Below the pieces are notes generated by a model. The model had not been told where the DNA came from and ran no database searches. It saw nothing but the letters and a program-made list of their open reading frames with translations. From assembly GCA_033439265.1 (NCBI GenBank), contig JAVTVX010000005.1, positions 7,450,001-7,514,000 of the forward strand: a stretch of DNA of 64,000 bases, read 5' to 3'. Origin of the DNA: Dillenia suffruticosa (lineage: Eukaryota; Streptophyta; Magnoliopsida; Dilleniales; Dilleniaceae). Below, piece by piece: positions 1 to 12,460 of the stretch. Both the position numbers and the translations under genes were made by a program. Position 1 is the first letter of the stretch, and each line of letters begins with the position of its first letter.

Positions 1-3000
1 CGTTTGTGAGTTGCATAGAACCCCATGATGAAGGGATTGAACCGTTAAGATAATTGCGAGAGAGATCACTATTAGTCAAGAGAAAAAGGGTTGAATGTTA
101 GAAATCGGGAAATTGGAAATAGAGAAAGAGAGGAACAATTGAAGAAGAAATTAGGATTTGAAATGTTGCTTACAGCGCTCGGAGGAAAGTGAGATTCGCC
201 AATTCCGATGGTAGAACTCCAGGTAGACTCTGGGCTTTTAAGACCCTGCAATCCCCGCCATTTTTTAATTTTGGAATTTTTTTTTCCATTTTATCCAAAA
301 AAAAAAAAAAAAAAGGAATCGCAGTGTTGAATTAGAACTTTTTAATCCGTTGGGTCAATAAAAATTCAGAATTGGGCCTTTATGGGCTTTGAGAGCAGCC
401 CAAAAACAATGACGCGGAGAGCAAAATAGTGGGCTTAGTCTTGGGCCAATGCATTCTAGACGACTTTTTCCTTGTAATAATGTCTTATATCATCAGAATT
501 TAAGGGTTCAGGTTCAGGTTCAGGTTATGGTGACAATGAGCTTCAACTGTAGTGGCACTTTCCTCTCCTCTCATATAATAGATTCAAGTTTGAGTTTCAG
601 TATCCAAAAAAAAAAAAAAGAATTTAAGGGTTTAGAGACCGTTGGGGCCCATAAAATCAAAGCCCATGAAAACAGTAGAAAAATCCTTGATCTTGAACCC
701 AAATTTTATGGAGAGGCATTTTTTTTTAATATATATAAGAAATATGACTCGAGAGTTTTTACAAAAGATAGAAGAGGAAGTACTAGTTGAGTTTATAGAG
801 ATGTTTAACTTCCTTTGCAACTTCTCCATCCCTAATTCAATTGAAAATGTAATTTGAGTTATGTATTTGCAATTACATAATAAGAGGGAAGGGTAAATAG
901 AGCAAAACTACTCCTGAACTTTTGGTTTTTTTTTTTTTTTGTTCTTTTAATTTTCATTCGATAAGTTGTCATTATGCATAAAACTATATAATTAGAGTAA
1001 ATTTCTCCCTGTTGATTCAATGAAACTAAGAAAAGGGGTTGAATTGGTTTATTTCAATTATAACTTTTACTCCACTTAAAATCTAGCTTAAAACCCAAGG
1101 TCAAGCTAAATAGTGGTTCGGCCTTATACCTATATCCATTCTTCCAGCTCAGCAAGTCAGATTTTAACGATAACTAGTTTTCACTATGTGATGAGAATTA
1201 CAAAATCATTACAACGTCAAGATGTAGACAATCTGCACCTTCTTCCTTGAAAATGACTTAGTTCTACACTCACTTAACTCAAACTCTGTTGCATCTAGCC
1301 TATCAACCCAAGAGAATGTTTATCACACTCCTCTTAAACTTGTGAATCTATACAAAAATTAAAACAAATGTCACAAATAAGAAAAACACAATGGACAACA
1401 GGAATACAACAGGAAAATGGAGATCGAGTAGGTATTTTTAAGTTATTTTTTCTCTCAACCGAAAACCCAAAAATAATATGTAAAATCTTTTGAATAGGAA
1501 CTGAATATTGTTTTTCAAAATTCAATTCGAGTTCTACAAAAATTCTGTTTGTTTTTAAATGATATAAGCCTTTCAATATGTCTTCAGAATCGGCTTCTCT
1601 CAAAAAAACACTCTGCAAATCCTTATTTTCAGCTTTCAGTTCAGGAGTTTCAAAAAACCTTTTTACTATTATAATATTTTGAATTTAAAGTCTAACAACA
1701 CTCTTATTAGGAGGAGAAATCGAAATTCAAACAATTTAGGAGTTGGAAAAGATATAAAAAACTAAAAATTTCCTAAAAATCTACCGGAAATTCAGTGAAT
1801 GCTGAATTCAAATTCTGAATTTGATTTTACCTCTAATAAAAGTCTGATATGAATATAAATTTGAATCACCCATTAGAATAGATTTCATGGTTAAGTACAA
1901 CTTCAAATATGTACTTAACATGCTGAGTTAGGGTTTGAAAGTAGAACAAAATTGCAGCAGTTAAAAACTTGTCTCAAACTCAACTGTTTCTGCTTATCAC
2001 ACTGCTTCTACCATACTTCTGTGATAGTGTTCTTTAACCAGTTGTGTAGATTTATATATATAATCTTGTATTATATATTCTAAATATTTTCACATTTGAT
2101 AAATTATTAGAAACACATATAAAATTTGTTACTATCAAAATATACTAGAGTTCGACAATAATTTTCGTAACACTCCCAAATAATAATTTAATCAACTGGA
2201 ATCATTAGAATTCCAAAATAGTTTATTAAAAAATAACAAGTACATAATCATCTGATCGTATCTTGTTTTATGAACTTCTGATCTTTTTTTTCTAAAGCAT
2301 ATTATAGCATATAAGTTTTGAGATGGTAATCGTGCGTTTTTAATTTTTTTAAATACATACAAAGATGTTAGCTCTCTTCATCCAAATAAAAAGAACATAT
2401 ATATGTGCACTAATACACTTGATATGTGTTAAAAACAAATATATATGTGCGTATGCAGTAAAAGAATGGTCTTCCCTTTTCTTGAAAAAAAAATGCTCAC
2501 GCGTTTCGAAATTACTTAAATGCATCTTTTAGGTTACTTGGATTGGCCAAAAGCGACAAACGTATGCCGACTAAACTGCCAGCATACTTGTTTGTGCCAT
2601 GGCCCCGCAAGTTTGAAAGAAATGAGAAGGACAAAAGAGAAAGGGCATAGTAGAAGGTTTCTGGGCCCATACTGTCACAATCTTCAACTTAAATACTCCC
2701 AAGTTCTGATCCAACTACTACACCATATACATGCTTAGCCTTAGCTCCTAACATTAATTCTCCCCCTTCATTATTCTCTCTCTCTCTCTCTCTCTCTCTC
2801 TTTAATTATTAAGTCATTTAGTTGTTTTGTCATCCAATCCAAGCGTACCCATGTATGCAAAACCAGCAAAGTTCGACTATTAATCGTTAGAAATACTAAT
2901 ATTAAATTCAATTGAAATTATTAATCTAATATAAGAAAAATTGCCAACTCTACCATTCTCTCTCTCTCTCTCTCTTTCCCACAATCCGGAAGGCAACCAA

Positions 3001-3392
3001 ATTATATATCATGATCTTGCTTTGTTTGGATTTATAATATAATTCCAATCCTATTAGTTTAGATTTTATTTTTTAAGTTAATGGCATTGCAAATCGTACC
3101 AAAATATAATTTCTTCAAATTTTTTCCTTGGAAAAAATGATATTAAGAAAAAAAAAAAAAAAACTAAAGGGAGAAGCAACCTCTAATGAAAATACATTTC
3201 TTGTGTTAAAATCATATGTGCCATCGATCTCAAGCCGCATCAATAAGGGTCGTTTAAGAATAATAGCTATCTCTCTAATCCAATTCAACAATTTTAAATC
3301 TTATAAATCACAAGACATGTTTTTTCTGAAAATAATCCTCTAAAATTTTCGATCTCCCGATCCTTTTTGAGGAAATCATTGTGTGCATGGGT

Positions 3393-3473
<81 letters not shown>

Positions 3474-3831
3474 TTACATGCTGGATACATGGCATGCAGT
3501 GTCATTAGAGGAAGAGCAATTACAGGTCAAGGCATTATTACTGTCGCTTGAATCCCAAGTGCAGGGGTCCACGTTGAAATCCCAATCCGTTTTCCCAAGT
3601 TTGTTTGCTACTTGTTTCAAAGTTGCCACTGCAAAAATACACACACACACACACACACAAATATATTACAACAATGTTCATTCACTTTTTTCCCTTCATC
3701 CTTATACACAGAGAGAGAGAGAGAGAGAGTTTACCTTCATTTGCAGGAAGAGTTGCTCCGGAAACAATAGGGGTAAAGCAAGTGATGGAAATAAGAACAG
3801 AAAAGAAGACGAGTGATGGGAAGAGCTGCAT
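1..3831 (-). CDS. LRR-VIII-2 receptor-like kinase, 5' part (exons 1-4), runs off left edge
   Basis: Exons on the minus strand, read from splice sites: 3831-3735 (signal peptide, ends ATLPANE), 3628-3478, 245-174 and 68-1 (continues outside). All have AG acceptors and GT donors and keep one frame. Exon 2 has the family's cysteine-rich cap (VDPCTW...LTCNCSSSNDTACHVSSM). Exons 3 and 4 are LRRs (KAQSLPGVLPSELANLTFL, then DLSRNYLNGSIPSSWGS); exon 3 is exactly 72 nt with phase-2 borders. The family is the LRR-malectin kinases of the plasma membrane, such as Arabidopsis At1g53430 and At1g07650; that comparison is from memory. The malectin, membrane and kinase parts would lie left of the window. Intron 2 is 3232 nt and contains a solo LTR. 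The visible 129 codons have no break, so the gene may be functional. Same family as the gene at 28535-36168, in opposite orientation. Confidence 0.88.
1010..2172 (-). mobile_element. Solo LTR (Copia/Sirevirus-like) inside intron 2
   Basis: The 1163 bp segment begins TGTTGATTCAATG and ends TTTTCGTAACA on the plus strand, so it has TG...CA ends. It is flanked by a perfect 5 bp direct repeat CTCCC (1005-1009 and 2173-2177). Read on the minus strand, its start (TGTTACGAAAATTA) resembles the LTR start at 5828 (TGTTAAGAAAATTG), and its end contains CAATTCAACCCC like the LTR end near 15855. Length also suits a Sirevirus-type LTR. No internal region is present, as expected after LTR-LTR recombination. 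The family call is inference; the boundaries are well supported. Confidence 0.8.
3395..3471 (+). repeat. (AG)n microsatellite, about 38 units
   Basis: This is an uninterrupted AG run of about 77 bp. On the gene strand it is a (CT)n run that starts about 7 nt after the GT of the intron 2 donor (GTAAGTT). A second CT tract follows the intron 1 donor (3709-3730 plus strand) and a GT tract lies just before the intron 1 acceptor (3639-3658). Confidence 0.97.
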
Positions 3832-4482
3832 CTGTATTTTATCTACTAGATGAAGAACAAATCAAATGATTCTAGAGAAGAACAAGAGATAATAACAGAG
3901 TATGTTGAACTTGAGAAGTTCCTGATTAAGGAAACAAGTTGCACACTACAGGGGGTTTATACTTTTCTTAGAGAGAGAGAGAGAGAGGCCGTGTTTGAAT
4001 TGATAAGTAGAGAAAAGGCATAAAACAAGCAGTCGATGATGAATTATTATTGCCCTTTTGCAACATGTTAGATGGCATCTGACTTTTGATTCCTTTCCTC
4101 TAATTCTTATAATCAAAACTTGTTGGTCTACGCTAATTTTTAAATATAAATCTTTCATTATAATTAATAATATTTTCAAATACATTTTTAATAGCAGATG
4201 CAATAATAATATTGTATTTGAACTAAATACAAGGACTTAAATTTAATTAAAAAATATAATTTAACCCAACATTAATGATTTTTTTTAACATTTTTTAAAG
4301 ATTCACTCTAAAACAACTTAATATTTTTTTCCCTTATTTTACACCCCATTCCAACTCAATTATATAATCTATTTTAGAGATTGACTTTTTTAAATTTTTT
4401 TTTATTATTTTTATAATTCAAATTCAAGATCTATTATTAATAAGGCAGAGCATCAGATCTTTTGAATTAAAAAAACTCAACC
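3832..4482 (-). promoter_or_regulatory. Leader and proximal promoter of the left receptor kinase
   Basis: This is AT-rich DNA upstream of the ATG at 3831-3829. A (GA)n tract at 3969-3987 resembles the CT-rich leaders of plant genes. No TATA box can be chosen with confidence and no open frame here is convincing. The duplicated segment begins at about 4483. Confidence 0.45.
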
Positions 4483-5331
4483 GCGTGCCAAGTTTTAAAA
4501 AAGGCAAAGTCTCAAACTCATTAATTAAAAAATGTGAGTTTAATTGAGTTAGCTTTTTGATTAGATCCAGAAGCCTATAAAATTCCGAACTTTCACAAAG
4601 GACACGCTGATTGGTCGGACAATCTGACCATAAACAAGTTAGAATGTAATCAATCTTTCCTCGTTCGTACAACCTTATACACCTACCAGCAAACTCTTTA
4701 TGTCCCTTGAACACGAAAGTCGTCTCCATTTTTTTGTAAAATCCATTCATGCATGGTGGCCAGTCATTCTCACTTTAAATTTTTAATCTTCTTCTTCCAA
4801 CTTTCAATTATTGAATTTCCTGTTTTTCTTCTCGGGCCAGTCGAGATGATAAATGAACTACTCGGAGAAAAGTTGACCCAAACGAGTGTTAAATAGTGTG
4901 CTGAAGGGACCTAAATCCATGGGTACGTCTACTGTAATTTGGGCACACTGTAATTCTGACAGTGTCCTTAGCCTCTGCTTTTGACCTTTTGCGTGGGCTT
5001 ACGAGACATTCATATGATGATTTATTTTAATTATTATTTTAATTATAGAAACAGTAAAACTAAAATTTTACATTAGAGGCGGCATTACAACATACAAGAC
5101 GAGCAGAAGAAATGCAAAAAGGGTAAAGGCTATAATTTAAAATAGTATTTTATAAATTTTTTAATGATATTTAAAAATTTTTTTTAATGAAATTTGTAGT
5201 CCCATTTATGGTTTCCCTGTAACGATTGTCCTGCATATCAACATCCCCAACAAGCTAAATTTTCATCATAAATCCAATCCATACCTACCCCTGAGGATAA
5301 CTAAATCATATTTTTGTCGCCCGCCCACTGA

Positions 5332-5373
<42 letters not shown>

Positions 5374-5700
5374 AAAATAATTCATTTGATATTTTCATGA
5401 AAATGACTGTCGAAAATAATAATAATAAAAAAAAAGTCATTGGCCCGAGATATTTTCCTTATCCTCTTTGATTTGGTCCAGTCAAGATGGTAAAGTTTTC
5501 TTTTTAGCTTGGATCACTTTCAATGTAAATATTAGGCTCACCAAGAAAAAGTTTTCTTCAATCATGTTATATTGCATTTTTAAATATATCAAAAAATTAA
5601 AATTCTAACTTATAAAGCATAAATATGTATAGTTTGATGGTTAATACAGTTATTAACTATTTTTGAAAAAAAAACCCACAAAAGAATAAAAATAAAAATA
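4483..5700 (+). repeat. Duplicated upstream segment, copy 1
   Basis: This is a direct copy of 19713-20730. Long near-identical stretches occur in the same order in both copies, for example GGACACGCTGAT, TGACAGTGTCCTTAGCC and TTCATTTGATATTTT, and each contains a (GA)n tract (5341-5371 here). Copy 1 has about 200 bp near 5430-5630 that are replaced by a short (AT)n run in copy 2. It lies upstream of the left receptor kinase, so it may be a duplicated distal promoter. No coding sequence is seen. Confidence 0.9.
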
Positions 5701-5827
5701 AAAATTGTGATTTCTACGTGTGACAATCAAAACAAGTGAGATATTTCGATAGTTGATAGTTGTTTGTCTGAGCAAACACTTTGATTCGACTATCGATTGT
5801 GTAACTTTGTGAGTTACTTTATATTTA

Positions 5828-7278
5828 TGTTAAGAAAATTGTTATTTTCTTAATTTTGATAAAAATAAAATCTCTCATGTAATTTTAATCAATCTTTTTA
5901 GTGTGTAAAATTTTTTATTCAATATAAAAATGATAGAATCAGTCATAAAATTAATCATAGAAACAAGACTTATTTGGTCATAGAAATAAAATTTTTTAAT
6001 ATCTGTTAAAAACCGAACCAATAAGGTAAATATAATTTGGGTACTACACTTAACCTATAATTGATCCTAAATGTACATAAAAAATATCTCAATATGAGAA
6101 CAATTCATATTTCACCACTTAGAAATTTTTCTAAATGTTGAAGTGTGATCATTTGAACATATTTAGATAGTCATATCTTCCTATGTACTGAAATATTTCC
6201 AAAATCGAAAATTATATTTAAAAAAAGGTGTGTGAAACTTCAATTTCAAATATTTACGGTTCAAATATTTTGTGGATATATTGGAGAAAAATCAGTTGGA
6301 AGTTGATTGGTTACTCATTTTATATAGCAAAATCACTAGTCAGAAAATGATTCTGAAGGGATATTTGGCTTTTGATAACTTCATCACTGGTCTTAAATTT
6401 TTGAATTTAATTATATTTCATTATAGTACTACAGTTGAACAGCAAATATGATGATTTCTGGCACATTTACATTGAGATTTTGGTAGAAAAATAAATGGGT
6501 AAAGTTGGCTAGTTATTCTGAAAAATTCAAAATTGGGAGGCAGATTTTCTGGAGCTATTTTCGAATTTTTTGAAAAAACAATCATCTGGATATAATCAAA
6601 ACAACTCTTGAATATGTTAAAGGGATATTTAAATTTTAGAAGAAAAATATTTACTTTCAGTAAATTTCAAAATTCAAGAGGATTTGGAGACTATTTTTCT
6701 GGTACTGTTACTGAAAACTGTTGCAATAATTTTGGAAATTTTACTGCTATTTATTGAGTCTCTTTGCTATCAAATGCAGTAGCTATCAGTAGTTTTTTCA
6801 TGGTATGAGAGTAAAAGACGTGAGAGGCGAATGACTATCAATTTTTGAAACTTCATAGCACAAAAAACTTAAGAAAAACCTCTGTAATTCTGAGCATTAA
6901 TGCTGTCATTTTTATTTACTTATTTTGTAATCTTTGATTGAACATTTGTGTAATTTATCTTCCATTATTGGACAAAACAATCTTCATGGAGTGAAGATCA
7001 GAAGTGAACAAGTGGATGTATTGTGTTATCTTAGATCATAGTGGAAACTAGCAAATTGTTAGAATTCGGCTTGCTTGGCTAGAAAAGTAGATGTATGCAC
7101 AAGACCGAACCACTATAAATCAAATCTGTTTTCTTACTTTCTTTTTTATTTTTGCTATATATACTATAGATTGACCATATATTTGTTTAGATCTAAGTGA
7201 AATTAGATAAAATTTTGAAAAACTAAATTTTAGATAATCAATTCAATCTCCCCTTCTTGGTTGTCTTTGAGACCAACA
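5828..7278 (+). repeat. 5' LTR of the Sirevirus-like element
   Basis: This 1451 bp sequence starts TGTTAAGAAAATTG and ends GAGACCAACA. It aligns end to end with 14442-15890, with scattered substitutions and small gaps. A transcription start is expected inside, but no promoter was assigned. Confidence 0.93.
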
Positions 7279-7280
7279 AT

Positions 7281-7292
7281 TGATATCAGAGT
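7281..7292 (+). other. Primer binding site, tRNA-Met type
   Basis: TGATATCAGAGT lies three bases after the 5' LTR. It differs at two positions from TGGTATCAGAGC, the initiator tRNA-Met complement used by most plant Copia elements. Confidence 0.8.
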
Positions 7293-7337
7293 TAGTTTTC
7301 TACTCCATTAAAGAGACATCTTTAGAGTGTTTAATCT

Positions 7338-8873
7338 ATGGTTTTTCCCTCTAACTATGGTCAGGCTGTGAACAGGACACCATATTTTGGTGGTGCAAAC
7401 TTTTCACATTGGAAATGTAGAATTGAGACATTTATTCAAGTCACTAATTATGAAGATTGGAAAGTGATAAAATTCTGAAAATATAGAAATTAAATTACCT
7501 ATTATCACAAAAAATAACAAGAAAAAAATGTCTATTAATTCTCGTGCTAAACACTTGCTTTTATGTGCTATTTCACAAACTGAACTTAGTTTCTTCATGT
7601 GCAACAGTTAAAGAAATCTGGAATAGGTTGTGTATTACATATGAAGGAACCAACACTGTGAAAGAGACTCAAATCAACTTGTTGATGCAAAAATATGAGC
7701 TCTTCTATTTTTAGCAAGGAGAAAGTGTAAAAGACATATTCGATAGGTTTTCTATAATTACTAATGAACTTGATTCTCTTGAAAAAAAGATTTCAGATTC
7801 TAATCAAGTGAGAAAGATTCTTCGAGTATTGCCAAAAAACTGGGATACCAAGAAGGAAACCCAAGATCTGAACAAGTTGCCTCTTAATGAATTAAGAGAA
7901 GAATTGATATCCTATGAAACTGAAATATTTCACACTTCTGAATCTGAAAACAAGAAGAAATCTATTACATTTGCTGTTGAAGAGAATGAAAATTCTGTAG
8001 AGGATGACATCAATGATCAAGATATCAACATGTTGGTCAAAAAGCTCTTCCGTATCTTCAAAAAAAATGGTAAAAAAGGCTTTAAATCTAAAAATTTTCA
8101 GAATTCACAAAAGTTTAAGTTCAATACAGTAAAAGAAAGCAGAAAATCAGAACAACAAGATGAAAAACTCTGTTATGAATGCAAAAAGAAGGGACAAATT
8201 AAATATGAGTATCCAGTACTACTGAAAAAGTTTGAAACATTCAAGCAGAAAAGTAAAGCAATGATGGTCACATGGAGTGATTCAGAACATGAATATTCAG
8301 AAGATAAATGTTCAGACGCATCAGATGAAGTTAATCTTTGTCTTATGACAAAGGATGAGAAGATCGCTAAAAGTTTATTCGATATTGTTAAATCTGACAA
8401 CATATTAAATATATTTTCAGAACGGAAAAATAAAGTTAACATATTGAAAAATGAGAATGATTTGTTTAAGCAAACCAAGAACTTGTTGAATATTGAAAAT
8501 GAAACCATTAAAGCTGAAAATAAGACATTAAAAAGTGAAAACTATAGACTGAAAAATGAAATTCATATTCTGAAAAATAAGATAACTGAACTATCGAAGT
8601 CAATAGAAAATACATTCCAAAAGTTTCATGAAAGTGATGAGAAATTAACTAAATTACTTTCTATACAAAGATTAGATTTTTCCAAAAGAGATTTAGGCTA
8701 TATTAATAATCATGAGAAGTTTTCAAGTTCTAGCAATAGTTGTTTTGTTAAAGCTACAGAAATAGGAGATAAAATCATATTTCAACCTATAAAAAATGCT
8801 CATAGAACCATACAAAAGTCTACACAGAAAAATCAAAATTTTGCTTCAAAAATTATCCAGCAAACTGCATAAA
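7338..8873 (+). pseudogene. Copia gag (capsid and nucleocapsid), broken
   Basis: The ATG at 7338 opens a Copia gag start with PYFGGANFSHWKCRIETF, the usual region of the UBN2/retrotran_gag family. Stops interrupt it between about 7477 and 7800. From about 7808 to 8870 a 354-codon stretch stays open. It contains a decayed zinc knuckle CYECKKKGQIKYEYP, in which the histidine and last cysteine of CX2CX4HX4C are lost, then a lysine- and glutamate-rich region that probably forms a coiled coil (about 8400-8640). The protein would package element RNA in cytoplasmic particles. It is not functional as it stands. Confidence 0.85.
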
Positions 8874-9237
8874 ATCTGTATAAAACCTTCTCACAGTCTG
8901 CACAAAATATGCATGGAAAATTTTCACAAATTACAGAAAAATATCATAAAGTGTCATACAGAAGTTCATATAAAAGCACCCACAGAACTACTCATAGAAG
9001 TCTTAGGCAAAAATCAAACCTTTATAGAAAATTTTATACTAAATTTGGATATAATAAATTTAGCAATATGTAGAATTATTTCAGTTATACACCTTATTAT
9101 GTAAAAAATAAAAATAATATTGGTTTATGTCATAAAATTAATCATTTTGTTAAAAGTTATTTTTTGAACAAGTTTAGTGCGCATCAAGACAAATTCAATT
9201 CTTATACAAGCTTGTTTTCAAAAGAATCCAAATATAT

Positions 9238-12200
9238 TTGGCTTCCCAAAAACAGATGATAGTTTTTCTTTATGTGTACGAACAAGAGGCAAAAATCAAA
9301 GGAAAATGGTATATTGATAGCGGATGCTCGAGACGTATGACCGGTGATATCTCACTGTTCAATAAACTCAAAAGAAGAAACCATGGAGTGGTGACCTTTG
9401 AAGATAATCAAAAAGGAAAAATAATTGGAGAAGGCACAGTAACTATAAACTCTACTTTTACAAATAATGTACCTTTTGTTAATAAATTGATGCATAATTA
9501 GTTGAGTGTAAATCAATTGTGTGATTTAGGTTATGATATATGTTATTTAAAAGAGATAAATGCATAGTGTGTGATAGTGAGTCGCATGAACAAATTCTTA
9601 AAAGAATAAGATTAGGTAATATTTAAATAGTACACTCTGCGATATTAAATAAATTAAAAGAAAATTGTTTAATGTCCTTTAATAATAATATTTTTATATG
9701 ACATGAAAAACTAGATCACATAAACTTCAAACAATTAGAAAAACTGTCCAAAGAAAATATGATTAGAGAAATTTATGAATTTTTATTGAAAGAATTTATA
9801 ACATGTAGTACATACTCTTTGAACAAATAAGTAAAAATATCATTTAAAAGTAAATATCACATTTCCACATCTAAACTACTAGAAATGTTGCATATGGATT
9901 TATTTGAACCGGTTATTAATCTAAAGTTTGGAGGAAACAAATATGAATTAGTTATTATTGATAATTTTTCTAAATTCACTTGGATTTTATTTTTAATTCA
10001 CAAAAGTGAAACTTTTGAAACATTTAAAATTTTTGTAAAGAAAATTCAAAATGAAAAAAATTTAAAAATATTTAGTCTAATAATCGATCATGGAAAAAAA
10101 TTGATAATTTAGAATTTAAAAACTATTGTAACAAAAAAAGAATAAATCAAAAATTTTCAGTATCTTATACACCACAACAAAATAGGGTAGTCGAACGTAA
10201 AAATAGAACCATTCAAGAGATAACTAGAATTATGTTAAATGATAGTAGTGTAGAAAAATATTTTTGGGCCGAATCTGCATCCATAATATGTTATATAATA
10301 AATAGAGTATACACAAGACAAATGACAAACAAAAACCTAAGAAATTTTTTAAAAAATAAAACCAAATATTTCATATTTTTATATATTTGGATGCACATGT
10401 TTTATTTTGAAAAATAATATGAATATTAGAGGTAAGTTTGATAAAAAAACCATTGAAGGATTTTTTCTAAATTATTTTTTAAATAATAAGACTTATAGAG
10501 TTTTCAATAAAAAGTCTAAAATTGTAGAAAAAATAATAAATGTTAAATTTTATGAAAATGAATTTCAAAAGATAGAAATGAAATATGATCATATTATACA
10601 AATTGAAATTCTCTTTGAAAAACAAAATGCAAAACAAGATGATAAAAATAAAATAAATCAAAATGAACAAAGAGAGGAACTAGTTAAAAATTGAAAATTC
10701 TTACCTAGTCATTCATCTAATGATGTAATGGGAGATGTAAGTGAAAGAATAAAAATTAGATCAAATTATAAAAATATTGAAAATCAATTCTCATTAATCT
10801 CTACCATAAAACCGAAAACCATAGAAAAAATCGTAAAAGATAAAAGTTGGATATAAACTATACAAGAAGAATTAAATCAATTTAAAAGAAATGATATTTG
10901 GACTTTAGAACCGAAACCTAAAAATAAATCAATAATTTGAACTAAATGGGTTTTTCGAAATAAATTAGATGAAAATGGAAATATTGTAAGAAATAAAGCT
11001 AAACTAGTTGTAAGAAACAAAACTAAAATAGTTGCAAAAGGATATTCACAAGAGGAAGAAATTGACTATAATGAAACTTTTGCACTCGTTGTTAGATTAG
11101 AGGCAATACGATTACTTTTAGTTTTTGCATGTTTTAAAGATTTTAAATTATATCAAATGGATGTTAAGAGTGTATTTTTAAATAACTACATAAAAGAAAA
11201 AGTATATGTTAGCCAACCACCCAATTTTGAAAAATATAATAAGGAACATTTTGTTTATAAATTGCAAAAAGTATTGAACACCAAAGGTATGGTATGATAA
11301 GTAAAGTGAATATATTGTAAAAAATAATTTCAAAAAGGGAAATATAGACACTACCTTATTTATCAAGTATGTTGATGATGATATTTTTGTTATTCAAATA
11401 TATATTAATGATATTATGTTTGGATTTACAAATGAGCATTTGTGTGATGATTTTAGCAATATTATGAAAAGTGAATTTGAAATGTCAATGATGGGTGAAT
11501 TAAATTTCTTTTTTGGATTGCAAATTAAACAATTTTCTCATGATATATTTATAAGTCAAGAAAAGTATACAAAATAATTAATTAAAAAATTTAGTATAAA
11601 AAATTCGAAACATATTAGTACCCCTATATCTACCTCTATTAAATTAGATCTAGATGAAAAAGGGAAAAATGTGAATGAAAAACTCTATAGATGTATAATA
11701 AGATCATTATTATATTTGACCGTTTATAAACCCGATATTTTATTTAGTGTACATTGGTGTACTAGATTTCAAAGCAAACTTAAAAAATCTCATCTTAGAG
11801 CCATCAAAAGAATTTTAAAATATATAGTCGGTACCAAAAATTTAGAAATATGGTATTCAAAAAATTCAAATTTTGATTTAATTGGATATTCGGATGCCAA
11901 TTATGCCGGTTGCAAAATTGACGAAAAAAGTATCTCAAATACTTGTCAATTTTTAGGTGACAAAATCATAAGTCGGGTATCTAAAAAACAAAATTCAGTT
12001 GCATGGTCAACAGCCGAATCGGAATATGTCTCAATAGTAAATTGTTGTGTTCAAATTTTGTAGTTAAAACAATAATTTAGAGATTATGGATTAGATTATA
12101 AAAATGTTTCAATAAAATGTGACAATACAAGTGTCATTTTTCTTATAAAAAATCCCATAAGTCATTCAAAATCAAAACAAATAGAGATTATGCATCATTT

Positions 12201-12380
12201 TATTAGAGATCATATTTTAAATAGAGATATAATTTTGGAATATGTAGAAATATAAAATCAACTTGTCAATATTTTTATAAAACCTTTAGACAGAAAAAGA
12301 TTTAAAAACATTAAAAATGAAATAGGAGTGTGCTTTCCATTTAATAAAAGAAATTTGGTACATAGAGGGTTAAGCTAACA
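9238..12380 (+). pseudogene. Copia pol (protease, integrase, reverse transcriptase, RNase H), broken
   Basis: Domains in order: protease/pre-integrase boundary at about 9308 (WYIDSGCSRRMTGD); integrase core near 9885-10130 (LLHMDLFEP, then IDNFSKFTWILFL) and 10170-10350; reverse transcriptase at about 10840-11560 (TKWVFRNKLDENG, KGYSQEEEIDYNETFA, YQMDVKSVFLN). The catalytic YVDD region reads YINDIMFG, so one catalytic aspartate is lost. The connection and RNase H region is at 11671-12063 (DANYAGCKIDEKSIS, AWSTAESEYVS) with a degraded tail to about 12350. Numerous stops and frameshifts break the frame. It would have copied and integrated the element. Confidence 0.9.
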
Positions 12381-12460
12381 GCATACATAGAGCTTCTACA
12401 ACAAAACAGTATCTCCCTATCTTCAAAAGCCCTAACAGAGAACAAAAATTCAAATCCAAA

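Larger units (their letters stand above)
246..3477 (-). other. Intron 2 of the left receptor kinase
   Basis: This 3.2 kb intron is unusually long for the family; the equivalent intron in the kinase at 28535-36168 is 558 nt. It holds a solo LTR at 1010-2172, CT-type microsatellites near 2773-2802 and 2957-2976, and a long (AG)n tract beside the 5' splice site. I see no exon, RNA gene or other recognisable coding sequence in 246-1009 or 2173-3394. Short open frames there are AT-rich and show no family features. Confidence 0.8.

Noticed and set aside
3308..3505. Open frames made of serine-leucine or arginine-glutamate repeats
   Set aside because: They are translations of the (AG)n microsatellite. 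The same applies to frames over the GA tracts near 53740 and 63660.
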